Assembly (NCBI RefSeq): GCF_009796825.1
Contig: NZ_CP047030.1
Coordinates: 806,001 to 870,000, forward strand
Direction of reading: 5' to 3'
Origin: Algibacter sp. L3A6
Lineage (GTDB): Bacteria; Bacteroidota; Bacteroidia; Flavobacteriales; Flavobacteriaceae
Length of the DNA: 64,000 bases
The notes beneath the pieces were generated by a model that saw only the letters and a list, made by a program, of their open reading frames with translations, did no database searches and had not been told where the DNA came from. Below are positions 44,345-52,479 of this stretch, one piece after another. The position numbers and the translations under genes were made by a program. The stretch's first letter is position 1. The number at the start of each line of letters is the position of its first letter.

Positions 44345-45573
44345 TGGATAGCCCAAATCTAGAACGCGGCATTCAGCTTTTTCAAATTGGTAGATATCAA
44401 GATGCTATCCCCTATTTTCAAACAGCTTTAACCGAAGACGTCAACAACAGTAATGCTAAATATTTTTTGGCACAATGCCTATTCCTTACTAAAGATTTAG
44501 AAAAAGCGCTAAACTTGGCGCTTGATCTTCGTGCGGAATTACCTAATTGGGCTAATGTTTACTTTTTACTGTCTCAAATATATTTACATCAAGATGATGT
44601 AAAAGAAGCGGAAATAAACATCGATAAATCTCTGGAGTTAGATCCATACGATGATACCGCTTTTGGACAAAAAGCATACATTGAAATTACAAAAAAGAAG
44701 TTTGAAGCGGCTTTAAATTTTGCCAACGAAGGGTTGCGAATTAATCCAAAAAGTAATTTCTGCCAAAATGCACGAACCACAGCATTAACAAAATTAAATA
44801 GAAAAGAAGAAGCAAAATCTTCTATTGAAAACTTACTAGAAGACGATCCTGAAGACGCTCACTCGCACGCTAACGTGGGGTGGAGTTATTTGGAGCACAA
44901 CGATACTAAAAAAGCATTAACTCATTTTAAAGAAGCCTTATCACTAGACCCAAATTTAGATTACGCTAGATCGGGAATGGTAACCGCTATAAAATCTAAA
45001 AACAGAGTTTACAACCTCTATTTGCGTTACTCCTTTTGGATGAACAAGCAATCGGGAAAAAACCAATGGATTTTTATTATCGGTATTTATATTGCTTATA
45101 AAATTTCAGCAAAGCTCATTGCAGCGTCGGGGTATACTTTTTTATTAATCCCGCTAATTATTGCATATCTATTATTTGCTCTAGGCAGTTGGATTATGGA
45201 ACCGCTTTCTAATATGCTACTTATTCTCGATAAATACGGCAAGTATTTATTAGACAAAAAAGAAAAACTAAGTGGTCAAATATTTTTCGCTCTACTTGTT
45301 GGAGCATTACTTATGTTTTTGGGTAATGTTTTAACAAAAAACGATTATTTCACCATGCTAAGCCTAACGTGTTTAGCCGCTATTTTACCGCTAACCCGTG
45401 GTGTTTTGGCAAATACCGAAAAATCTAAAATAATCAACTTAGTTTACGGCGGTATTATGCTATTAGTAGCCATTGTATTGTCGCTTACAGGTGGCTCTAT
45501 TGCTCATATTGGCATTACGGTTGGTATTATGTTTATTGCGTATACTTGGCTAAGCAACTTTTTTACTAAATAA
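44344..45573 (+). CDS. TPR membrane protein, partner of the AAA ATPase
   Basis: The 409-residue protein has about six TPR motifs in the N-terminal half (e.g. YQDAIPYFQTALTEDVNNSN, AKYFLAQCLF, NVGWSYLEHNDTKKALTHFK), followed by a C-terminal half with about five or six membrane helices (residues about 235-409). There is no signal peptide, so the TPR part faces the cytoplasm. Coupling to the AAA gene on one side and to the WbqC gene on the other, both through TAATG overlaps, suggests a membrane dock for the ATPase. This is an inference. Confidence 0.82.
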   Translation: MDSPNLERGIQLFQIGRYQDAIPYFQTALTEDVNNSNAKYFLAQCLFLTKDLEKALNLALDLRAELPNWANVYFLLSQIYLHQDDVKEAEINIDKSLELDPYDDTAFGQKAYIEITKKKFEAALNFANEGLRINPKSNFCQNARTTALTKLNRKEEAKSSIENLLEDDPEDAHSHANVGWSYLEHNDTKKALTHFKEALSLDPNLDYARSGMVTAIKSKNRVYNLYLRYSFWMNKQSGKNQWIFIIGIYIAYKISAKLIAASGYTFLLIPLIIAYLLFALGSWIMEPLSNMLLILDKYGKYLLDKKEKLSGQIFFALLVGALLMFLGNVLTKNDYFTMLSLTCLAAILPLTRGVLANTEKSKIINLVYGGIMLLVAIVLSLTGGSIAHIGITVGIMFIAYTWLSNFFTK

Positions 45574-46196
45574 TGAAAACTCTAATTCATCCCACATATT
45601 TCCCGAGTATTGCTCATTTTATAGCTATTGCAAATACAGATGAATTGATATTTGAAACCGATGATAATTTTTTAAAGCAAACCTATAGAAACCGCGCTTA
45701 CGTATACGGTGCGAATGGTAAACTTACTTTAAATATACCCGTAATACACTCGCAAAAAAACAGGCAAAAGTATCGTGATGTTAAAATATTTAATGAAGAA
45801 AAATGGCAGAGCTTACATTGGAAATCTTTACTTTCAGCTTACAGAACATCTCCTTTTTTTGAGTATTATGAAGATGAGCTTCAACCTTTATTTGAAATGA
45901 AAACTGATTTTATTTTAGATTTTAATTTGAAGTGTTTTGAAACTATTACCGAGTGTTTACAATTAGACGTCAACACATCAAAAACTGAAATCTACCAAGA
46001 AAATCCAACAGATACTAATGATTTTCGATTTTTAGTACACGCAAAAAAAGAACAGCCACAAAATTTTGAAAGCTATACACAGGTTTTTAGCAACAAGCAT
46101 GGGTTTATTCCTAATTTAAGTATTCTAGACTTACTTTTTAATGAAGGCCCAAATGCACTAAATTATTTAGAGTCTCAAACCATTATTACACCCTAA
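45573..46196 (+). CDS. WbqC-family protein
   Basis: The 207-residue protein has the family start IHPTYFPSIAHFIAIANTDE, then YRNRAYVYGANGKLTLNIPV and HWKSLLSAYRTSPFFEYYEDE. WbqC-like proteins are linked to polysaccharide or nucleotide-sugar metabolism, but their exact reaction is not established. In Flavobacteriaceae this gene usually follows lepB; here the AAA/TPR pair lies between them. Both its ends overlap the neighbouring genes by one base. Confidence 0.88.
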   Translation: MKTLIHPTYFPSIAHFIAIANTDELIFETDDNFLKQTYRNRAYVYGANGKLTLNIPVIHSQKNRQKYRDVKIFNEEKWQSLHWKSLLSAYRTSPFFEYYEDELQPLFEMKTDFILDFNLKCFETITECLQLDVNTSKTEIYQENPTDTNDFRFLVHAKKEQPQNFESYTQVFSNKHGFIPNLSILDLLFNEGPNALNYLESQTIITP

Positions 46197-46504
46197 TGTT
46201 ACAGTCTATCGCACATTACGGTTGTCATTTTCTATTGCCTTTGGCCGTGGCGCTTATTTGGTTTAAACCGAATTGGAAAGTCGCGTATTTAATAATGATT
46301 GCAGGTATGTTAATAGATCTAGACCACTTGTTAGCCGATCCTATTTTCGATTCAAACAGATGTAGTGTTAACTTCCACCCGCTACACACGTATTACGCTT
46401 TGGTTATTTATATTGCTTTACTCTTTTTTAAGAAAACACGCTTAATTGGTCTAGGCTTAGTAATACATATTCTTGCCGATACGGTAGATTGTTCTTTTAT
46501 GTAA
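46196..46504 (+). CDS. DUF6122 small membrane protein
   Basis: The 102-residue membrane protein has three or four helices and conserved polar residues inside the membrane region: HYGCHFLLPLAVAL, MLIDLDHLLADPIFD, FHPLHTYYALV and HILADTVDC. The spaced His and Asp residues (LDLDH-like) recall membrane metal-dependent hydrolases of the YdjM/LexA-regulated type, but this is only a resemblance. It is coupled to the WbqC gene by TAATG. Confidence 0.82.
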   Translation: MLQSIAHYGCHFLLPLAVALIWFKPNWKVAYLIMIAGMLIDLDHLLADPIFDSNRCSVNFHPLHTYYALVIYIALLFFKKTRLIGLGLVIHILADTVDCSFM

Positions 46505-46560
46505 AAGACCATTACTTACAAAAACCGAGATAATCAAATTTAACACCTAAGAAACAAAAT

Positions 46561-47589
46561 CTACTCACTTTCTAAACTCAGCGTTGTACTTATTGGATAA
46601 TGATCGGAGAAGTGCTCGCTGTAGCTTTTATAGCCATTAATAGAAAAAGCATCATCGGTTAAAATAAAATCTATACGCATTGGTATAAACTGAAATTCGT
46701 GTGTGCGCCCAAAACCATTACCGGCTTCCTTAAAAGAATCGTTAAGGTCTCCCTTTATTTTTCGGTACACATAAGAAAAGGCGGTGTTATTAAAATCGCC
46801 ACAAATAATCATTTTGTATTTACACTTGGTTTTGTGTTCTAAAAACAATTCAGTTTGGTTTTGTTGCTTTTTAAAAGCAGAACCTATACGTTGTAGAAGT
46901 CGTTCGGAATTTTCCTTTTTTAAGCTCTCTATTTTAGTATCGATACGAAGAGATTCTAAATGAATATTGTACACTCTAATGGTGTCTTTTCCTTTTACAA
47001 CATCGGCAAATATGGCGTTGTTTGCTGTTTTAGGAAACTCCACTGATCCGGAATTTATAATTGGAAAATTAGAAAAAATGGCTTGTCCGTATTTTATTTT
47101 TTTACCCGATAGTTTTTCGAACTTATATTTAAAACTAGACAGATTAATATTTTCGTGTGGATGATATTCTTGAATGCTCAATATATCGGGATCTTCGGCT
47201 TTTACAAAATCTACAATATTTACTTCTACCTGTTCTTCTGGAATCCATTTATAAAGATTAAACAAACGAACATTATAGTTCATGACTTTAAAATTTTGAT
47301 CGGATTCAATTTTTTTAGATGGTGAAAACTTATATAAAGACCCAAAAGTTAAATACGCAAAAAGCAAAACCACTAAAGACGTTAATAGCTGTTTTTTTAA
47401 CCTTACTAACCAATAGACCACAAAGAGTGCATTGATAATAATTAAAAAAGATACGCCTAAATTTATTACGGATAAGAATGAAAATGTTTTTGGTGGCAAG
47501 TAAGGAAAAACCATTGAAAGCAATAATAGCATCGCCACAATACTGTTGACGATATATATTATTTTATTAATGAAACTCAGGTTTTTCAT
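46561..47589 (-). CDS. Membrane-anchored endonuclease/exonuclease/phosphatase family protein
   Basis: The 342-residue protein has three N-terminal membrane helices (about residues 10-95) and a C-terminal EEP domain: MNYNVRLFN, ILSIQEYHP (catalytic Glu), IYNIHLES, MIICGDFNNTAFS and DFILTD with a terminal FSDHYPIS His. The catalytic domain probably faces the periplasm. Substrate (nucleic acid, phospholipid or phosphoinositide-like) cannot be told from sequence. It lies downstream of the rhomboid genes, separated from them by repeat copy D. Confidence 0.9.
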   Translation of the reverse strand: MKNLSFINKIIYIVNSIVAMLLLLSMVFPYLPPKTFSFLSVINLGVSFLIIINALFVVYWLVRLKKQLLTSLVVLLFAYLTFGSLYKFSPSKKIESDQNFKVMNYNVRLFNLYKWIPEEQVEVNIVDFVKAEDPDILSIQEYHPHENINLSSFKYKFEKLSGKKIKYGQAIFSNFPIINSGSVEFPKTANNAIFADVVKGKDTIRVYNIHLESLRIDTKIESLKKENSERLLQRIGSAFKKQQNQTELFLEHKTKCKYKMIICGDFNNTAFSYVYRKIKGDLNDSFKEAGNGFGRTHEFQFIPMRIDFILTDDAFSINGYKSYSEHFSDHYPISTTLSLESE

Positions 47590-47660
47590 TTTTGCTTTAT
47601 TTGACTTCTATAGATACTCACTTTTTAATTAAATTAACTTTGCCCTTAGCAGATTTACCC

Positions 47661-47758
47661 GCGTTAGGGATTGAACGGCTTGTTTGAAATCCTTTTTGTT
47701 TTTGTGAAAAAACAAAAAGATTGAGTAGTGAAAGCCCGACCCTTTCCGGGTAACGCCC
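47661..47758 (+). repeat. Palindromic intergenic element, copy D (rhomboid-EEP spacer)
   Basis: Starts GCGTTAGGGATTG and ends CGGGTAACGCCC. Its centre holds a perfect 12-bp hairpin, CTTTTTGTTTTT with AAAAACAAAAAG. It is the longest copy (98 bp) and shows the three-part structure best: terminal GCGTTA/TAACGC pair, variable central hairpin, and conserved AAAGCCCGACCC....GGGT hairpin. Confidence 0.9.
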
Positions 47759-47781
47759 AAAACATTAATAACTACGTTGAA

Positions 47782-48627
47782 TTATTTACCTGCTCTGAAG
47801 AGCAATTCTTTTTCTTCGGCTGTTAAACTATCATACCCACTTTTACTGATTTTATCTAAAATAACATCAATTTTTTTCTGATTATTAAACTGGCTAAAAT
47901 CTGATTTTTTATAACCACCTACCTTGCTTTTATTTTTATGAACCGTTTTTAAAGGTGCTTTTTTTGAAGGTTTAAACAAATTTGCAACCGCATCTGCCAA
48001 ACGCTCGAAACCGCTACCTATATCGTTTCCTTTTACTAATTGTGTCGCATAAACATAACCTAAAAGTGCACCACCAAGATGCGCCAAATTACCGCCTGCA
48101 TTTAATCCGAATAACCCAACAACATCTAAAACCACAAGGCCAGCACCAATATACCAAAGTTTAAGATTGAACATAAAAACACGCACATCTTGGTTAGGCA
48201 TATAAGCACACAAGAAAATTAACAAAGCTCGGACAGCTGCCGAAGCGCCTACTAAACTAGAGTTACCACCAAAAAAACTAGGCAATAATGCATAGCCCAA
48301 AAGAAACATAGCACCACCACTTATGGCACCTAAAAAATAAATATTTAAAGCTCTTTTAGGGCTAAATAGGTTTAGAAACATACGCGCGATAACGTATAAC
48401 CAAAGCATGTTGAATAGTAAGTGTAAAAAATCGTAATGCACAAAAGCGTAACTTACTATGGTCCATGGGTTCACTAGAGCCGTAAAAGCATTGCTAGGCA
48501 ACTCGAACCAACTTAAAAATCTTGGCAAAATTAGCCCTACTAAAAAAACAACAACATTTACCGCTATTATTTTCTCTAATATATTAAGCCTTGCTAGCTT
48601 ATATTTTATATCGGTAGTTAAACTCAT
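47782..48627 (-). CDS. Rhomboid-family intramembrane serine protease with C-terminal DUF6576-like tail
   Basis: From the ATG at 48627, which overlaps the preceding rhomboid stop (TAATG), the protein has 281 residues. It has about six membrane helices, with HLLFNMLWLYVIARMF in the second core helix, catalytic Ser in SLVGASAAVRALLIF and His in NLAHLGGALLGYV. The C-terminal 30 residues (DVILDKISKSGYDSLTAEEK) match the short tail seen on many Bacteroidota rhomboids. It cleaves membrane proteins inside the bilayer; the substrate is unknown. Confidence 0.93.
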   Translation of the reverse strand: MSLTTDIKYKLARLNILEKIIAVNVVVFLVGLILPRFLSWFELPSNAFTALVNPWTIVSYAFVHYDFLHLLFNMLWLYVIARMFLNLFSPKRALNIYFLGAISGGAMFLLGYALLPSFFGGNSSLVGASAAVRALLIFLCAYMPNQDVRVFMFNLKLWYIGAGLVVLDVVGLFGLNAGGNLAHLGGALLGYVYATQLVKGNDIGSGFERLADAVANLFKPSKKAPLKTVHKNKSKVGGYKKSDFSQFNNQKKIDVILDKISKSGYDSLTAEEKELLFRAGK

Positions 48628-49394
48628 TAGTTCCAACGGTTATGATTAAACTGTGTTTTTTTCCAATAATACATGATTAAAAACCCTGTAATTGCACCTC
48701 CAACGTGGGCCATGTATGCCGTATTACTTGGACTGAAAAATGACTGACCAGTAACGCCTGAAATTAAATCTAAAATAATGATTCCTGGTATAAAATACTT
48801 CGCTTTTATAGGAATTGGTAAAAAAATCATCATTAATTCTGCATTAGGATTCATCATAGCAAAAGCTGCCATAACGCCCATTATACAACCTGAGGCACCT
48901 ACCATACTCGCATTGAACGCCGGATAAATTTCTTTAAGCAGTGTTATTTGAGATTGGGAAACTCCTGCTACAGTTTCATTATTGGTTAGCATAGCTTTGA
49001 TACTCTCTGAAGATAAACCAGAATCTAATAATGCATTATAATTTGGTAAATATTGAAAATAGTAAAAACCTATTTGCAATAAAACTGCGCCTAAACCGGC
49101 AGAGATATAAATAAACAGAAAGCGTCTGGCTCCCAAAGTTTGCTCTACAGGTGAACCAAACATCCATAAAGCGAACATATTAAATAATAAGTGCGTAATA
49201 CTTAAATTTTGGATATAACCACCACCATGCATAAACATATGCGTGATTAATTGCCACGGTTTAAATAATTCGTTCTGGGGAAAATACATTGCGAACCATT
49301 GATAAAAACCACCATTCCCTATAAATAAGGTCCCGATAAACATAATCACATTAATGATTATTAGGTGTTTAACGGTTTCTGAAATTCGCATCAT
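48627..49394 (-). CDS. Rhomboid-family intramembrane serine protease
   Basis: The 255-residue protein has the rhomboid core: HMFMHGGGYIQNLSITHLLF (His/Asn), GSPVEQTLGARRFL, catalytic Ser in MVGASGCIMGVMAAFA, and His in YMAHVGGAITGFLIM. It lacks the tail of the downstream paralogue. It lies 3 bp after mutL, and its stop overlaps the start of the second rhomboid, so the three are one operon. The two rhomboids differ substantially in sequence, so they are old paralogues and not a recent duplication. Confidence 0.94.
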   Translation of the reverse strand: MMRISETVKHLIIINVIMFIGTLFIGNGGFYQWFAMYFPQNELFKPWQLITHMFMHGGGYIQNLSITHLLFNMFALWMFGSPVEQTLGARRFLFIYISAGLGAVLLQIGFYYFQYLPNYNALLDSGLSSESIKAMLTNNETVAGVSQSQITLLKEIYPAFNASMVGASGCIMGVMAAFAMMNPNAELMMIFLPIPIKAKYFIPGIIILDLISGVTGQSFFSPSNTAYMAHVGGAITGFLIMYYWKKTQFNHNRWN

Positions 49395-49397
49395 AAT

Positions 49398-51248
49398 TTA
49401 TATAAATTTTTTGTCTAATTCGTCAACACTCATCGTTACAAATGTCGTTCTATTAGTAGGCGAAACATTAGGTTCTTTACAAGCAAATAGCTTATTTACT
49501 AAATGCTCTTGCTCGTCTTTTTGCAAAGACTGCCCTGTTTTTATGGCCAAACTTTTCGCCATAGATTTTGCTAGTAAATCGGTTGCCGAAAAATTACTGT
49601 CCGGCACTTCGTTTTCTACATCACTAATAAGTTGTTCTAAAATAATAGACACCTCACTTTCTGGAACGCCAACTGGAACTCCTATAATTTCAATAGACTC
49701 TTCTTTAACGTTAGAAAACACAAAACCGGTATGTTCTAAATCTTCTTTTAACTGAATAATAACAGCTATTTCTTGATTTGAAAAATGTAAATCTAAAGGG
49801 AATAATAATTGCTGACTTAAAGCGCCTTTTATAGTAAGATGCTGAAGGTAATCTTCATACAAAATACGTTGATGCGCTCTATGTTGATCAATAACCAACA
49901 TACCAGATTTAATAGTACTCACAATATACTTATTGTGTAATTGGTATGTGGTGTGGGTTTTCTCAATATCTTTATCGAACATGGAAACCGTAGCTTCCTC
50001 GGTTTCGAAATGTACTTCGCTAAAATCTTGTTGCGTTTTCGTGCCTTTAGATTCTAAACCAACGTATAAACTCTCCCAACTTTCTGTTGGTTCTTTTTTA
50101 TAAGAAACGGCTCTCTGCTTCACTGGGGCTTCATCCTGAAACGGATTAAAACTTCTATCTACTTCTATAGTTGGTGTGCTCGCTCTAGCAGATTCTTTTT
50201 TTAGCTCGTATGGCGTATCTAAATTAGCATCGCGCTCAAAATCTAAAACTGGAGCAATATTAAACTGCCCTAAACTGTGTTTTACAGCAGAACGAAGAAT
50301 AGCATAAAGCGTATGCTCATCGTCAAACTTAATTTCAGTTTTAGTCGGGTGAATATTGATATCAATAGTTTGCGGATCTACGGTTAAATTTAAAAAATAA
50401 CTGGCGTGTGTTCCATTTTTAAGCAATCCATCGTAAGCCGATGCTATGGCATGATTTAAATAAGCGCTTTTTATAAACCTATCGTTCACAAAAAAGTACT
50501 GTTCTCCTCTCGTTTTTTTAGCAAATTCAGGTTTACCAACAAAACCAGATATTTTAAGCACTTCAGTTTCTTCTTCTACGGGCACTAATTTTTCGTTAGT
50601 TTTTGTTCCGAAGATATTTACAATACGCTGTCTGTAATTACTAATTGGTAAATTAAAGGCTTCGTTTCCATTATTGTAAAAAACAAACCCGATGCTTGGG
50701 TGCGCCAAGGCTACACGATGAAACTCGTCTATAATATGACGTAATTCTACGTTATCCGATTTTAAAAAATTACGTCTAGCAGGAATATTAAAAAACAAAT
50801 TTTTAACTGAAACAGAAGTTCCTTGTGGTGTTACAACCACATCCTGGCTGGTAACCTTACTACCTTCCATTACGATGGTGTTTCCAACATCATCATGAGG
50901 TTGTTTGGTTTTCAATTCTACGTGCGCAATGGCAGCAATACTCGCTAAAGCCTCGCCACGAAAGCCTTTAGTATGCAGCTGAAATAAATCTTCTGCATTT
51001 CGAATTTTAGATGTTGCATGACGCTCGAAACTTAATCGCGCATCGGTAGTACTCATTCCTTTACCGTTATCGATAACTTGAATAAGGGTTTTACCCGCAT
51101 CTTTTATAATGAGTTTAATAGAGTCCGAGCCTGCGTCGATTGCATTTTCAAGCAATTCCTTGACAACAGATGCTGGACGTTGAACAACTTCTCCAGCAGC
51201 AATTTGGTTTGCGACATGGTCGGGTAAAAGCTGTATAATGTCTGCCAT
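49398..51248 (-). CDS. mutL: DNA mismatch repair protein MutL
   Basis: The 616-residue GHKL ATPase has IAAGEVVQRPASVVKELLENA, the VIDNGKGM and RHATSKI boxes, TKGFRGEALASIA, GTSVSVKNLFFNIPARRNFL and the FVNDRFIKS region. The C-terminal dimerisation domain shows DQHRAHQRILYEDYL near residues 445-460, equivalent to the DQHAA(x)2E(x)4E nuclease motif but with changes, so endonuclease activity is uncertain. It couples mismatch recognition by MutS to downstream repair. It heads the transcription unit with the rhomboids. Confidence 0.96.
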   Translation of the reverse strand: MADIIQLLPDHVANQIAAGEVVQRPASVVKELLENAIDAGSDSIKLIIKDAGKTLIQVIDNGKGMSTTDARLSFERHATSKIRNAEDLFQLHTKGFRGEALASIAAIAHVELKTKQPHDDVGNTIVMEGSKVTSQDVVVTPQGTSVSVKNLFFNIPARRNFLKSDNVELRHIIDEFHRVALAHPSIGFVFYNNGNEAFNLPISNYRQRIVNIFGTKTNEKLVPVEEETEVLKISGFVGKPEFAKKTRGEQYFFVNDRFIKSAYLNHAIASAYDGLLKNGTHASYFLNLTVDPQTIDINIHPTKTEIKFDDEHTLYAILRSAVKHSLGQFNIAPVLDFERDANLDTPYELKKESARASTPTIEVDRSFNPFQDEAPVKQRAVSYKKEPTESWESLYVGLESKGTKTQQDFSEVHFETEEATVSMFDKDIEKTHTTYQLHNKYIVSTIKSGMLVIDQHRAHQRILYEDYLQHLTIKGALSQQLLFPLDLHFSNQEIAVIIQLKEDLEHTGFVFSNVKEESIEIIGVPVGVPESEVSIILEQLISDVENEVPDSNFSATDLLAKSMAKSLAIKTGQSLQKDEQEHLVNKLFACKEPNVSPTNRTTFVTMSVDELDKKFI

Positions 51249-51252
51249 ATAA

Positions 51253-51540
51253 TTATTTAGAAAAGAATATAGATAAATCGAAATCGATGATAAATAAAAA
51301 CACTAATACTAACACACCTACAATAATTAAAATGCGTCGGTTAGCATCACGATCTCTATTATGCTTTAATTCGCTTAAAGCATTGTTTAGTTTTGTTTTA
51401 AAGCCTTTGTTTGGACCAACAGTGGTTCTGTATTCGTCAAACTTATGTTTTATTTCAAAAGGGTTTCCTTCACCTTTATCGTCAAAAAAACGAGGTGTAT
51501 AACTGAATTTTTTATTTTTTCTTGCCTTTAAGATTCCCAT
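51253..51540 (-). CDS. Small protein with C-terminal membrane helix (mutL-ribH interval)
   Basis: The 95-residue product has a basic N-terminus with KARKNKKFSYTPRFFDDKGE, a charged middle, and one membrane helix at the C-terminus (ILIIVGVLVLVFLFIIDF), so it is probably tail-anchored. It resembles the next small gene (51568-51801), which has the same layout and the pattern K.RK...F.Y..RF. Homologues may carry names copied from the neighbouring ribH gene, but nothing in the sequence supports riboflavin synthesis. It ends 4 bp before mutL starts. Confidence 0.72.
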   Translation of the reverse strand: MGILKARKNKKFSYTPRFFDDKGEGNPFEIKHKFDEYRTTVGPNKGFKTKLNNALSELKHNRDRDANRRILIIVGVLVLVFLFIIDFDLSIFFSK

Positions 51541-51567
51541 AATTCTTGCGTTTTTAAGTGAAATGTA

Positions 51568-51801
51568 TTACATGTATTTTTTTTCTAATAAATACATACA
51601 AATCAATAATAATACCAAAAATAAAATCAAGCTTTTTACGGGCATTGCACCGCGTACTTTTCTCTTACCCGCTCTATTTTCTTTCCATTGAGAAATATAG
51701 TCTTTGGTATTAGAGTCTTTGTTTAAACCAGAATCTGCTTTCTTTTCTTCTGAAAAACGAGATTGATAATTAAAGCTTCTATGTTTACGTTGTTTAAACA
51801 A
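51568..51801 (-). CDS. Small basic protein with C-terminal membrane helix
   Basis: The 77-residue product begins FKQRKHRSFNYQSRFSEEKK, like the start of the downstream small protein, and ends with a single membrane helix (SLILFLVLLLICMYLL). A membrane-surface role for the basic N-terminus is possible. No family is recognised. It lies in the mutL-ribH interval of a conserved housekeeping region. Confidence 0.68.
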   Translation of the reverse strand: MFKQRKHRSFNYQSRFSEEKKADSGLNKDSNTKDYISQWKENRAGKRKVRGAMPVKSLILFLVLLLICMYLLEKKYM

Positions 51802-51920
51802 AATCTAGTGGTGTTATCTTTCAAAAGTACTTAAAAATAGGCAGAAATAGGGCTTAGAAATGCTAAAAATATCTAAAAGTTAGAAGCAAAAACTAGCAAA
51901 CCCACCCGAATTAAAATATC

Positions 51921-51958
51921 AAATTCCAAAGGCATTGATTAAAACACCTTTGGAATTT
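51921..51958 (-). terminator. Hairpin downstream of ribH
   Basis: AAATTCCAAAGG and CCTTTGGAATTT form a perfect 12-bp stem 22 bp after the ribH stop. The T-run that follows on the minus strand is weak. Confidence 0.6.
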
Positions 51959-51979
51959 ATTATAGTTTTATAAAAGGTA

Positions 51980-52465
51980 TTAACTAATTCTACGTAGTTC
52001 TGCCATTTTAATTGCAGCAATAGCAGCTTCAGTGCCTTTGTTCCCGTGTTTTCCGCCAGAACGATCTATAGATTGTTGCATATTATTATCAGTAAGCACA
52101 CAGAAAATAACAGGAGTTTCTCCTTGCACATTTAAATCTTTGATCCCTTGTGTTACCCCATCACATACAAAATCGAAATGTTTGGTTTCGCCTTGTATTA
52201 CAGAGCCAATAGCAACAATGGCATTGACCATTTGTTCTTGCATTTTTTTACATCCGTAAATAAGCTCGAAACTACCTGGCACATTCCAGCGTACAATATT
52301 TTCTGGGTCCACCCCATTTTCAATCAAAGCATTATATGCACCTTGATATAAACCTTCGGTAATAGTATCATTCCATTCTGAAACAACAATCCCAAATCGA
52401 AAGTCTTTCGCATTTGGGATTGTTGTTTTATCGTAATCCGATAAATTTTTATTTACTGTTGCCAT
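51980..52465 (-). CDS. ribH: 6,7-dimethyl-8-ribityllumazine synthase
   Basis: The 161-residue protein has the family motifs FGIVVSEWNDTIT, NVPGSFELIYGCKKM, AIGSVIQGETKHFDFVCDGVT and the C-terminal GNKGTEAAIAAIKMAEL. It condenses 5-amino-6-ribitylaminouracil with 3,4-dihydroxy-2-butanone 4-phosphate in riboflavin synthesis and forms icosahedral or pentameric assemblies. It lies 14 bp after the TPR protein gene. No other riboflavin gene is near. Confidence 0.96.
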   Translation of the reverse strand: MATVNKNLSDYDKTTIPNAKDFRFGIVVSEWNDTITEGLYQGAYNALIENGVDPENIVRWNVPGSFELIYGCKKMQEQMVNAIVAIGSVIQGETKHFDFVCDGVTQGIKDLNVQGETPVIFCVLTDNNMQQSIDRSGGKHGNKGTEAAIAAIKMAELRRIS

Positions 52466-52479
52466 ATATGGTAAAGCTA

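Noticed and set aside
49354..49755. 133-codon plus-strand ORF
   Set aside because: Antisense to the 3' end of mutL and the start of a rhomboid gene; composition has no protein-like domains.
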